Assembly (NCBI GenBank): GCA_033439765.1
Contig: JAULSN010000005.1
Location: 2,991,001-3,055,000 of the forward strand
DNA: 64,000 bases
Source of the DNA: Lasiosphaeria ovina
Lineage: Eukaryota > Ascomycota > Sordariomycetes > Sordariales > Lasiosphaeriaceae
Reading direction: 5' to 3'
This document shows, one piece after another, positions 1 through 10,735 of this stretch. The position numbers and the translations under genes were made by a program. Every line of letters begins with the position of its first letter. Positions within the stretch are counted from its first letter, which is position 1. The notes below the pieces were generated by a model that saw only the letters and a program-made list of their open reading frames with translations, did not search any database and was not told where the DNA came from.

Positions 1-2408
1 CGAGTCTCCTCAAACAGCTAAGCCAGAAGAGGGCTTCTCTGCCGAAAGAAGTGAAAACCCTTCATGACAAGCACAAGTCTAACCGCACTCGGCCGACACT
101 GGAGGAAATCTCGAAAATACTCAACCATGTCGTTGCTGACTACTCTCAAGTTTTCGTCATTATTGATGCACTGGACGAGTGCGAAGCATCCGATGGCTGC
201 CGAGCGACACTTTTGACAGAGATCTTCAACCTCCAGACTGTGTCGGAAGCCAACGTCTTTGCAACTTCAAGATTCATTCCGGAGGTCAATGAAAAGTTCA
301 AAGGCAGTGTCTCACTAGAGATCCGTGCGACCGACGAGGACGTGAGCGCATATCTCCACAGCCACATGTCTCGACTTCCAACTGTCGTTGGCCGCAGCTT
401 AGAACTCTAGGAGGAGGTCAGGAGTGGGATCATCTGGTCAGTCTAAGGAATGTATGTAGCCACTTTCTAAAGACGATGTACGGCGTTAATATATCCTCAG
501 GTTTTTTCTTACAAAACTGCATCTTGATTCCTTAATTGGAAAGAGACCGCCCCTGGCCGTCCGAAAGGCTCTTGCAAAACTGCCGACCGGGTCGGATGCA
601 TACGACCTTGCATATCAGGACGCGATGGAACGGGTTGAAGGCCAGGCCAAGGACCAAGAGAGCCTTGCCAAACAGGCCTTATCATGGATTACATGCGTAA
701 AGCGACCGCCGACTACGTTGGAGCTTCAGCATGCTCTCGCTGTAGAATTAGGCAGACGAGAGCTCAGGAGAGACAATATATCGGATGCCGAAGATATTAT
801 CTCGGTATGCGCTGGGCTGGTCACGGTCGACGAAGAAAGCAGCGTCATACGGTTGGTCCACTATACAACACAGGAATATCTTGAGAGAACCCAATGCAAT
901 TGGTTTCCGGAACCAGAGTCTGATATAACGACAACTTGCCTTACCTACCTTCTATTCGACGCCTTTGAGGACGGCATCTGCCACACGGACTCCGAATTTG
1001 ACAAAAGCCTGCAGCTAAATCCGCTTTATGAATATGCGGCACGCAGCTGGGGTCACCATGCTCGGAAGTCTTCGAAATTATGCCACTTGTTTGAGGAATT
1101 CGCAGCGTACCAAGCAAAGGCGGAGGCGGTGAGCCAAGCGCTCATGGTCGTCAAGGACTACCCCGAAGATTTATATATAATAGTGAGGTGTTTCTAAAGC
1201 AGATTAAGGCCCTCCATTTAGCAGTATTCTTTGGAGCTGAAGAAGCAGTAAACTACCTTCTTCAAAATTTCGAATCTTTTGACTTGCGTGATAGTGACGG
1301 CCGGACACCGCTGAGCTGGGCCGCTGAGAAGGGGCACGTAGCCGTCGTCAAGCTATTGCTTGCCACAGGCCAGGTCGACCCCAACTTGGAGGATACTGTT
1401 TATCAGAGAACACCGCTGACATAGGCTGCCGAAAAGGGGTACGAGGCTGTCGTCCAGGTACTATTGTCCACAGGCCGGGTCGAAGCCAACTTGTGGGATA
1501 TGTTTCTTGGCATAACACCGCTATGCTACGCCGCTCAGCACGGGCACGAGGCTGTCGTCCGGCTATTGCTCGCCTCAGGCCAAGTAGACGTTGATTTGAA
1601 GGATAATGCCTATGGCCAAACACCGCTGAGCCATGCCGCCCAAAACGGGCACGTGGCTATTGTCAAGCTATTACTCGCCACAGGCCAGGTCGAAGCCGAC
1701 TCGAGGGATAACAAGGGCTGGACACCACTAAGCTGGGCCGCTACGTACGAGCAGGTGGCCGTCGTCCGGGTATTGCTCGCAACAGGCCAGGTCGAGCCCG
1801 ACTCGAGAAACAATAATGGACAGACACCACTATTCCTTGCCGCTGGGAGCGACCACGACGCTGTTGCCCAGTTACTACTCTCTACGGGCGAGGTCGAGGC
1901 CGATTCCAAGGATACATTGAACAGGACACCGCTAAGCAACGCTGCTGAGCAAGGGAACGAGGCTGTCGTCCGGCTATTGCTCTCCACAGGCCAGGTTGAA
2001 GCCGACGCGAAGGATTCATTGGGCCGGACACCACTGATACACGCCGCCACGGGCGGGTCTGTGGCCGTCGTCCAGCTATTGCTCGGTATAAGCCATGTCA
2101 AGGTCGACTCGAAGGATAAAAAGGGCCGGACACCAATGAGCCATGCCGCTGGGAAAGGGCGCGAGGCCGTCGTCCGGGTATTACTCGCCACACCTCAGGT
2201 CGAGGCCGACTCGAAGGATAACGAGGGCCAAACACCGCTGAGCTGGGCCGCCTGGAACGGTCACGAGACGGTCGTCCGGGTATTACTCGCCTCAGGCAAG
2301 GTCCAGGTCGACTCGAAGGATATACGGGGCCGGACACCGCGAGGATACGCCACCCTGAAAAGCGAAAAGGACATTGTTTGGCTGCTATATAATTTCGAAA
2401 AAAACTAG
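1..2408 (+). pseudogene. NACHT-ankyrin NLR, 5'-truncated by the window and inactivated
   Basis: This is the 3' part of a fungal NOD-like receptor, a STAND-type ATPase with a C-terminal ankyrin sensor; the family acts in non-self recognition and heterokaryon incompatibility. Frame 3 from base 3 gives the end of the NACHT domain, with a Walker B-like VIIDALDEC and the ATSR motif. A 49-nt intron (452-500, GTATGT...CAG) joins a second exon with the winged-helix-like part (codons from 501 to about 1180), followed by 12 ankyrin repeats. Breaks: TAG at 408-410, TAA at 444-446, a frame change in the TA repeat at 1171-1180, and TAG at 1422-1424 where other repeats have Trp. The reading resumes cleanly after each break, so these look like recent lesions in a once intact gene. 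The N-terminal effector domain lies outside the window. Calling it a pseudogene is inference; assembly error is the alternative for single lesions. Confidence 0.85.
1203..2405 (+). repeat. Twelve tandem ankyrin-repeat units of the NLR
   Basis: About 102-bp units encode 33-35 residues each, with the recurring pattern TPLSxAAxxGHxAVVxLLLATGxVxxDSKD. Twelve units can be counted. The inner units are strikingly alike at both protein and DNA level, which is typical of NLR repeat arrays that undergo concerted evolution. Unit 3 carries the TAG at 1422-1424. The last unit is diverged and ends the protein. Confidence 0.85.
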
Positions 2409-3671
2409 CACGCTTGTCGATTTTCCTTCGTTTGCTGATCGTCGCTTGCCAGAGGAGCTCAGGGGGCCTGTGTACGTCAATGGTTTCCATGTTTGCACTT
2501 TGTAGTACCTTTTCTGTTGGAATGACAAGGTCATTCGGTTAATAGTCACTAGTAACTACTGAACGAAAGGTAGGGGTGGTTGTTTGTGGTGGTTGTCTTC
2601 TGCTCTGTTCTATGTAAAAGGATCACGATCTACGGGGACAGGTTGCGGGCGCGTTTGACGATGCTTTTGTGGTCACGTGTTTGGGCACGTGTAGCCCGTG
2701 CGCATAGGGTCACGTGAAGGGCGTGTGTGCCCGCACAATGATTGTTCTCCACTTGTTTTCCCTGTCGACCAATCACAGCCCTGCAGCCGCATGAGCCTGA
2801 TTGATCGGTAATTCCTACATTTTCATCTTACTTTGTTTGTTTTATAACCTAATCACATAGCAAAGTTCCACAATAGACCACAATACATATATGTCTTATT
2901 GATTGCGTTCATTCTAGTGTGTGCATGGTGATGGGTATAAGCCATTTCACTTTGGTGACCCCTAGATCTAATCTTGGAAGTCGCTCCTAGAGTAGACGAA
3001 AGAAAACAACAAGCGTCAGTGACAACGCCGTAAAGGGCCACTCAGCATAGACGAGCAAGAGTAAATAAGCAAGTGGCCTAGAAGAAAACAAAAGTAAGTA
3101 TATAGCTTTAACGCCAACTAGACCCCCTCCCCTATCAATCTAATACAGGAGACGTACGAGAGTTGGTATGAGTGTGTATAGGTATATATGTGCCAAGAAG
3201 CTTTCCAATAAAGGGAAAAGGAGAAAAAAAAGAGAATCCATCCAATCCAAAAAAATGATAATGATTCTAGCAAACCCCAAACCTTTGGCTTTCCCCATAA
3301 TGCATAGACCACACGGAGCCCAGGATGATAAAAAAGGTATACAAATACATTCCGTCAAGTTAGCCAATTCACGGTGTAACGCGACCCAATGCTCCCCCCA
3401 AAAGATCATTCAAGCAGTAGGGACAAAAAAAGAGATACTGTTACAGAGCATACTCCTGGAAGATTTCCCACCTCCGTTCTGTAGACCGATTGAGCCTAGA
3501 AGACAGGAGGGATCGAAAGCAAAAAAGACAAACGCGGAAGCATTAGTTACTATGTTCGGGCCTTTCGTCCGGCACGCCACATACCCTCAATAATACAAGG
3601 GCGTTTTCGTCAGTTTCATCATCAAATCATCCGGCGTGGCGCGTTGATTACGTCTTGCACGTTTGCTATTG
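2409..3671. other. Non-coding stretch between convergent genes; promoter-like motif cluster
   Basis: No supported gene. It lies between the 3' ends of the NLR relic and the Uds1 gene. It holds three CACGTG boxes (2674-2679, 2686-2691, 2711-2716), a CCAAT motif near 2769 and a TATAA near 2843, all pointing to no known gene. An open frame at 3168-3593 (+) has biased, low-complexity composition and is probably chance or 3' UTR of the opposite gene. Confidence 0.5.
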
Positions 3672-6600
3672 TCACCTCGGGCTAAGCGAGCTCCCGAGGT
3701 TGGTAGTACTGCGACTGAGGCCCTGGCTCTTGCGCAGGGCGCGGAGCTCGTCCTCGATCTTGCGGCGTCTGGCTTGCTCCTCCTGTACGGGTTTAGTTAG
3801 GTTAGTGCATGTCTTGTCTATGTTGATAGTACAGAAAGGGGCTAGGGGGAAACGAACCCTGAGCTCTTCCTGGAATTTCTTCCTTTCCTCCTTCATCGTC
3901 GCCCTGAATTGCTCGCTGAGCATGGAGGCTCCGGCCCTGGACGAGCCGGCACCGCCGGCACCGCCGCCCGCGGAACTAGTGGGGGCCTTGAGACGCTCAG
4001 CATCAAGTTGCTCCTGGAGCCTGGAGACTTCGGCGTCGAGCTTGTCGCGCAGTGTCTTGATCTCCGACTCGAGCGACGCCTTTGAGCTGAGGGCGTCGTC
4101 CAGCTTGGACTCGAGGTCGAGCTTCTCCTTCTCGGCGGCAATAGACTCCTTGGTGATGTCTTCGAGGTCTTTGAGCGTGTTCTCGAGCTCGGAGCGGAGG
4201 TTCTGGACTTGTGTGTTGAGCTCTGATGTCTCGGACGTCTTGGAGAGTGCCGCTACCTCGGCTGCGCGCTGTTTGCGGGACCCGTAGGCGCCATCAAGCT
4301 CGGCTTTGGCAAAGGCCACCTCCGTCTTAAGTTCGATGACCATCATGTTCAGCCGATCGAGCTCTTCGTCCTTGTCCTTGACCGCCTTGGCGAGCTTGCC
4401 TGCCTCTGCTTGGGCTGCCGTCTGCGATTCGCTGGCCTGGCTGAGCTGCGCCTTGAGGCTGGCCAGATTCGTCTCGGCGTCGGCGAGCTTGGCCTGCACA
4501 TTCTGGTTGCTCGACTCGAGGGCCGCGATTTTGGTGTTGCGATCCTTGAGCTGGTCCTGGATGGTCTTGGACGACGAGAATGATGCTGATTCGTTTGCCG
4601 CATTTGTCTTTTGGAGCGTCTCCATGTTGCGGAGTGTCAGTCCAAGCCTATCCATTGCGTCTTGCGCAGTTCTCTCGCTCTCGTCGAGCATTGCCCGGGT
4701 CGTTTCTAGCTCGTCTTCCATAGCCCTCATGTCTTCGTCTTTTTCCGATCCGCTCTTATTATTCAGCTCTCGCTGTTGTTTGATTTGCCTCTTGAGCACA
4801 GACTTCTGTTCTCTTAGGCTTGTCGCTTGCGCGTAAAGCCATTGGACCTTGGTCGAGAATGCCTGCAGGGAATACTTCTCGTTCATGTCTCCGATCTCGT
4901 CGCCCGACACATCGTCGTCGTCGTCGTCCACCACACCCTTTTCTGACCGCAGCTTCTTGCGCTCTATCCTTTGCTGCTGAATTTCGGAGTAGCCGGTCTG
5001 GATAATATCCCACAGGCCCATAAGGACTGCGTCCACCTGTGCGATGTTCTTCTTGCCGGAAGATGCAAGTTCTGTCTGGAATACGCCAAGAGCCTTTTCA
5101 ATGTAGTTGAGCTGTCCATCTAGCGTTGCCTCTGACTCAGCTGGCGGTTGGGTAATCTTGGCCTTCTGAAGCACGTCCTGGGTCTGTCGGGAAAGGGCTT
5201 TGATGCGTGACTCGGCCTTTGCGAGGGATGCTGCTGCTGCGGCTGCGGCGGCGCTGACCTCCTCAGACTCCCTCGATGTCTTTGTCGCATGTAACCTCTG
5301 CTCCTCCATGGCAGTGGCGATTCCTCTTTCCAAATACTCCAGCTGGCTTTTGAGCGTCGAGCCCGAACCCACTGCCACTTCAGGGTAACCAAAGTCATTG
5401 TTCTTCGCTGGACTAAACGTGACGACCACTTCCCTTAACTTGTTGTTCATGACCTCCAGTTTCTGCTCGGCGTTAGAAATCGAACTCCTCTGATCCCTAG
5501 TTTGTGCTCGCAGTTCGTCGGCTTCTGATTTAAGTTGCTGCTCGGCTTCTTTGAGGCGTGTGTTTTCGTCCTTGAACTTCTTTTCCAGAGCCCCGGACTG
5601 ACTTTTCCCAGTGGTGGATTCCTCCTCGGCCTTTTTGAGCTTCGAATTCTCCTCCTTGAGTTGCCGCTCCACAGCCTGAAGTCGCGAGATCTCGTCTTTT
5701 GCGCGGTCCATCTCCTCCCTGAGCTGATTCTGCTGTTCTCGTATAGGCGACTTAGTGGGTATTTCGATCGTATTTTTGCGCGGGCGACCAGGTTGCCCAT
5801 TCATCTGGTCCAGTGGAAGGTAGAGACTCCTATCGTCAAAGTCGGCATCCTCGCTGGTAGCTTCCAGGCTGTTGCGAGCGTTGGAGTAAGTGTACAGGCT
5901 CTCCGGGCTGCCGGGGATTCCATTCATCATCGGCTGCCCAGCGGCCGGCTGGCCAAATTTCTTCGCGGCGGCTCGGTGCGTCATCTGTAGGATTCCCGCC
6001 GTGTGCTGAAGCAGACGCCTCTGGGGTTCGACCAAGCGCTTTTCTAGCGTGAACAGCTCGGTGGCAAGTTCCTCGCAGCGGCGCTCACTTGCTTGCTTTT
6101 CCATCTCGGCTTCCTTGACAGAGTCGCTCATGCGATTGCCGAGAAGACTTCGCCTTTTACCCTCGGACTTGGCCGGCGAGTAGAGGCGGGCCATGGAGAT
6201 GGCGGCGTCGCGATATTTAGACTGTATGGCCAAGTTTGTCCGGGCCTGCTCGACGCGCATCGTAAGCGATTGGATCTGCTTCTTGAGATCGTCCACTTCC
6301 TCCTGCGACAAGATCTCGAACTTCTTGCTGTCCAAAAGGGCTGTCTCAGTCAGTAGGTGGACCTGTATCGGATCCTTGAGATCGACGAGAGCGGAGCTTT
6401 GTGGCCGTTCAGCGTTCAACTAGAGAGTCGCAAGGGTTAGCCAAGGGGTCCCTGACCAGGGGGCGCATGGCACGAGGCCTGGGTGTCATATCTCGTACCG
6501 GATTGTAGCGCGGCCTTTCTTGGTCGAATCCGATGAGTATGTCTTTTCTGTAGCCCTCGACGAGCGCCTTTGCGCTGGGCCTAGTTGAAGGGGGTGGCTG

Positions 6601-6672
6601 GACGGCCGGGGGAGGTAGCCTCGACCCTTGGGTGAAGCCATCTCCCCCTCTCCGGGTGTTGACCCCGTTCAT
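3672..6672 (-). CDS. Uds1-domain (up-regulated during septation) coiled-coil protein
   Basis: The spliced protein has 948 aa from three exons: 6672-6499, 6419-3858 and 3782-3672. Introns are 6420-6498 (79 nt) and 3783-3857 (75 nt, branch point CTAAC). The ATG at 6672 begins a proline-rich N-terminus; residues about 75-210 match the Uds1 domain (LLTETALLDSKKFEILSQEE and onward). The rest is almost entirely heptad-rich coiled coil with two short acidic or alanine-rich runs, and the tail is basic and serine-rich. The domain is known from the fission yeast septation-induced protein Uds1; a cytoskeletal or septum-associated scaffold role is inferred. The second intron is a multiple of three and has no stop, so its retention would add 25 residues. 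Confidence 0.85.
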
Positions 6673-8334
6673 TATGTGAGGGGTCGGAATAGAACGATGG
6701 TGTTGCTAATAATCGTCCAAGACATTATACCAAGAAAGAGCGAAAATCCAAGATGTGGCCTCGCGCGATCTCCCTCTTGCTCTCCCAGTCACTATGGGCA
6801 GACCGGAACACCGTCCCCCAATTATCAAATGTCGTGCGCAGTCGTGAGTCTATCGAGACATGCAACCTGGCTAGGGTCGTGGTGGACGTTGCGCGCGTGT
6901 CCCACAATTGCGGGAAAGGAGGTAAACGGGGAGGCCTATCGGTTGCTGGGTTCGAAATCGGCGAATCGATCGTCGTCGGCAGCCCTCCAAAAAATAGGAG
7001 AGGGAGAAACCAGTCGAGGAATGACGGATTCAGGGGCGAACGAGCAAATCCAAAAAAAGCGGTAGTATAGAGACGGCGTGAGTTGGCGGGTCTTGGGTCG
7101 TTTGATTAGGGCGTCAAGGTTTGGGTTATGGACAGGGACTCGGGAGGGTGAAGAAAGAAACCCCTTCCAGTGCAGAGGCCCAGCCCGCGCTTTGGCAGCT
7201 GGCGGCTGGCTGGCTGCTACGTTGGGCAGGCAAGGCAGGGCAGGAGCCGTGCCAAGGCCAGAGGTCCCAGGGTCGGCCGCTGCATGACGGCTTCGTTCTT
7301 CAGCGCAATCAAGCTAGAGTAGATGCCAGCCCCCAAAAACAGGGGGCGGTGCTTTGGATGGCGAAATCGGTTCCGCCCTACGGAGAATGGAGGCATGCGC
7401 CCCATTGGCGTCCCCCTCCCGCACATCCAGCTCCATTGAGCGTTGGAGCGCCCACGCTTCCATCTTCCACCCTTCCAGTCTTTTGGGGAGGCGATTGCCT
7501 GGTTCAAGGCTAAGCTGATCCGGGGGCGCTGCGCTGCCCCATGCTGCACGCCTTGGGGAACAGCAGCGGGTCGCCACGCTGGGTTTCAATGGCAGCCTCG
7601 TTCCCCTGTTCGTCCTTGGCGACTAACGATGGGGGCGGCGCGTATTTTTGGAGTGAAGCACACTCAACCTATAAGACGACGATGCCTGAGCTGTTGCCAA
7701 CTCTGTTCAGCCGTCCGACATGCCGCATGATACGAGATAATGAGCTGAGTTTGAAAGCAACGTGGGATGCAACTGTACTACCGTAGTCTTCTACGCTGAA
7801 TACCTGCCCTAAGTATTCAGTAGTATGCAAAGAGACATTTGGTAACTTCAACTCGCAGACATCCTAGTCTGGGAAGCACACCGTCATCGTGCCCGGACTT
7901 GGTGGCGGAGCTCGAGTCAGCGGACAGGCGTCTCATGAGTGCCAAATGATTGAACGACCTCGGATTGAATTACGATTTCCCAGCCCGGGCTACACATGTA
8001 CGAATATTCCGTACTGTATGTACGTATTCATGCTCGCCATTCAATACGGGCTTGGTCCTTGTTCGTATCTATCCAAAGGTGGCTCTGCTTTCCTCTCCAT
8101 GTTCCTTCTCCTCCTTCTCACTCCCTTTCGGACTTTGGGCTGAAATTCAATAAAACCGAATAGGATGAGTACACGTGTAGGAACAAAGCGTATGTGTGGA
8201 TACTCGAGTCTAGAGCGCTTTAAAGGCGGCCGCTATACAGGAAACACGTGCTTCCGAATAAAACGCAAACAAGGTAATTTGTACCATAGAAATGCAAATT
8301 AGTTTGCCTCCTGCCATCCAATGGAGGCTCACAT
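6673..8334. other. Non-coding stretch, no gene seen
   Basis: It contains the upstream region of the Uds1 gene and the 3' flank of the DSC subunit gene. Several short open frames overlap on both strands without family similarity or splice support, so none is called. Confidence 0.6.
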
Positions 8335-9236
8335 CTAGAAGGCCCCCCGGACCTCGTCCATGAGCTGCTGCCCCATGGTCCTTCTCCTATTGTCACTATC
8401 GGCAGGCTGCTGGAGTCCGGAGGCTGCGCCGGTAGACGAGCCCGAGCCCGACCCTTCTCCCTCGAGCCTGCGCCGCATCTCTTCAAAGCCCCTGTTCCTC
8501 TTCTGGCTCCGGAGCCCCACCACCCACCCGGGGACTCGCCACCGTGTCAACCTCGCTGGTATGAGCTCGTTACGCCACGAATATCCCACGACCCAGCCAA
8601 CCGCTGCGCCCAGGAGAGATCCGGGCAGCTGGAAGAGTGCCAACTGCAGCGCAATGAGATAGCGCGTAGACTTGTCCGAAAAGGTCAGCCCCATCGAGTC
8701 GTCGTTGCCGGGCGCCGCCGTGGACAGCGCGACCCTGTACTTGTAGACGTGGGGGATCATGGCGTGGTACTGGGCTAGTATGGCGAAGATGATGGGCGTC
8801 GGGCCGGCCGGTAGGTATTCGAACCTCCCCAGGGACAGCGGCCGGAGAACCGCTGTCAGAAGGAACGGCGGGATGATCGCCGTGAATAGGGCTGTCACCG
8901 CGATGAAGGACTAGATCGAGGTTAGAGAGCGCAAGCCAGCCAACAGGACAATGCTCGTGGGAGGAGAGAACATCAACTCACGGCGTATTTCCTCGAGCCC
9001 CACAGCTGTTCGATAGCCCTCATATTATATAGAGACATGGCGGCAAAGAGTACCTCAGACGAGTTGGTGTAGCACAGCTGGTATATCAGGAAGCGCCACA
9101 CTTGGTGGTATCGCAGGATGTGGGTGCCGACTGATATGTAAAAGTAGTGTTTGACGTCAAACAGACTGACCGCAACAGAGGATGCGACCAATCCCAGCAC
9201 CAAGGTGCGCGTCACCGGCGTGCTTGCGAAAGACAT
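8335..9236 (-). CDS. dsc2: DSC E3 ligase complex subunit 2, rhomboid-like (DscB/Ucp14 type)
   Basis: Two exons (9236-8982 and 8910-8335; intron 8911-8981, GTGAGT...TAG) encode 276 aa. It is a polytopic membrane protein of the rhomboid-pseudoprotease/UBAC2 family. Hydrophobic segments lie near residues 10-30, 45-70, 86-105, 118-140 and 170-195. The family member Dsc2 works in the Golgi/endosomal DSC ubiquitin ligase that cleaves SREBP and removes orphan membrane proteins. The ATG at 9236 was chosen because upstream in-frame codons are not preceded by another ATG and the protein then starts directly before the first helix. The C-terminal tail of about 60 residues is Gly/Ser/Arg-rich and shows no evident UBA fold, unlike S. 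pombe Dsc2. The assignment rests on recalled family features. Confidence 0.72.
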
Positions 9237-10735
9237 CGTTGAGGCGAGAGGGTTCGTCCTGGCGTGCTCTCCAGCTGCTGCTACCTTGACATCTTCCTCC
9301 CCTTTTCCTTGTCGCTGTTCGTCGGACCGCCCCCTATGCTTGCCTGCCCGGTCGTCTGGCCTGGGCCCTGCAAAACGCAACAGTAGTGGGAACAGCAATG
9401 AGGAGTTCGAAATATTGCTGGTCTGTGGCGTTATTGCTGCTTGGTGATGATGACTTGAAGGTCGCGTTGTTCGAAACCCACGCTGATGATCCAGAGCTAG
9501 TGTACTTAGCTGTCATGCAGTGGGGGCTGCTGCCGATGACATGTGTTATCAAATTGTCCGGGGAGAATAAAAGCGGGCCGCTGCGCCTTGACTCCACCAA
9601 TTAAATACATGCACAACTCGAGAGCTTTCTTTGCGTGTAAATACCCTAACCTAGCCGTACCTCGGTACGGAGAAACACCGTATTGCTTTCCAACATTACG
9701 GGATAGGTAAAGCAGCTAACTAACATCACCGGGACTCGAATAACCAGTATGATCAGCAAATAATATTGAATCATCATCGAGCCAATATAGGGGACTTTCG
9801 CCTAGGTTGCCATCACCGAGAATCACCAGGACGTCGCTTCAATTTCGCAACATGTCTCGCCGGAACGGGGGTGGTTAGAGGAGTCAGCTCTCAGGTCCCC
9901 TTTTCAGCCTCCCCGCGGTCTTCCACGGCGATATAGGGGTACTCTTCTTCAGTTTTCATGTTATATGATTGTACATCCAAATAAAAACACACAAGGCTAT
10001 TTCAGGTTCCTTACATAACAACAGCCGCCCCAAACAATACACTGAGCAACACCGTCAGTCTGCCGAGACGAGGCATATCCTCACACCATACATGCTCTAT
10101 CGCGAGAATCTGTAACCACTGCACATCAAACACTCCAAGAGCAACGCAAACAGCCGGTGCAATGGGATAGGAACAGACAATATATGGGCTAGTAGGACAA
10201 CCCAATAGCAAGATAAACAATACATAAATGCAGCAGCTACAACGCGCGCAAGCGCTCCGTAGGGTAGTAAAAGTACATCTAGTTTATGAGAGATAGATGA
10301 GAAGGCGGCGGGCAGGGTAGTCGATGGACACAGCCGACTTGAGCTGTTCCGGTTGACCTACAGACACACGGGAGGAAAAGTAAAAAGAAAATCCATATTC
10401 CGTATCCAAGGCTGATCCAGCAAGAGAGAAGCAGACAAGAAAAACAAAACTAAAAAGGGTATCAGGTGGTAGTGTGACAGGTAGCACGACACCCCTTGCT
10501 TTCCGTTTCTCTTGCGTCCCTTCCTTTACTGCGCTCCCCGCTCCATGCAATGCCATGCAATGAACGAGCTTGCGCAAAACGTGATCCTTCAAATGATATA
10601 CATGTCGTCCGCCCACGAAAACAAAAGAAATGTCATGCCATGAAAAGTAGATATTAGTCCCATCGTAATTGAGAAACAGTATGTCCCTCGTCGTCGTACC
10701 ACGGAGCAACCAGACTCGTGACAGAGCTCGATTGC
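9237..10735. other. Non-coding stretch, no gene seen
   Basis: It is the upstream region of the DSC subunit gene and the 3' flank of the ribonucleotide reductase gene. A short inverted repeat, CCGTACC-TC-GGTACGG, sits at 9655-9670. The open frame at 10284-10748 (-) overlaps the reductase stop codon and is judged 3' UTR. Confidence 0.6.

Noticed and set aside
3168..3593. 141-codon frame
   Set aside because: Low-complexity Lys-rich start, no family similarity and no splice support. It probably lies within the 3' region of the Uds1 gene.
3655..4836. Plus-strand frames of 210 and 176 codons rich in Ser and Leu
   Set aside because: They are antisense to the Glu/Lys/Ser coiled coil of the Uds1 protein, which by itself produces Ser/Leu/Phe-rich shadows.
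6940..6975. GGTTCGAAATC as a tRNA T-arm
   Set aside because: No matching acceptor, D or anticodon arms are found nearby.
9655..9670. CCGTACC-TC-GGTACGG inverted repeat as an operator
   Set aside because: It is short, and TACGG/GTACC-type motifs recur in several non-coding parts of the window. No evidence of function.
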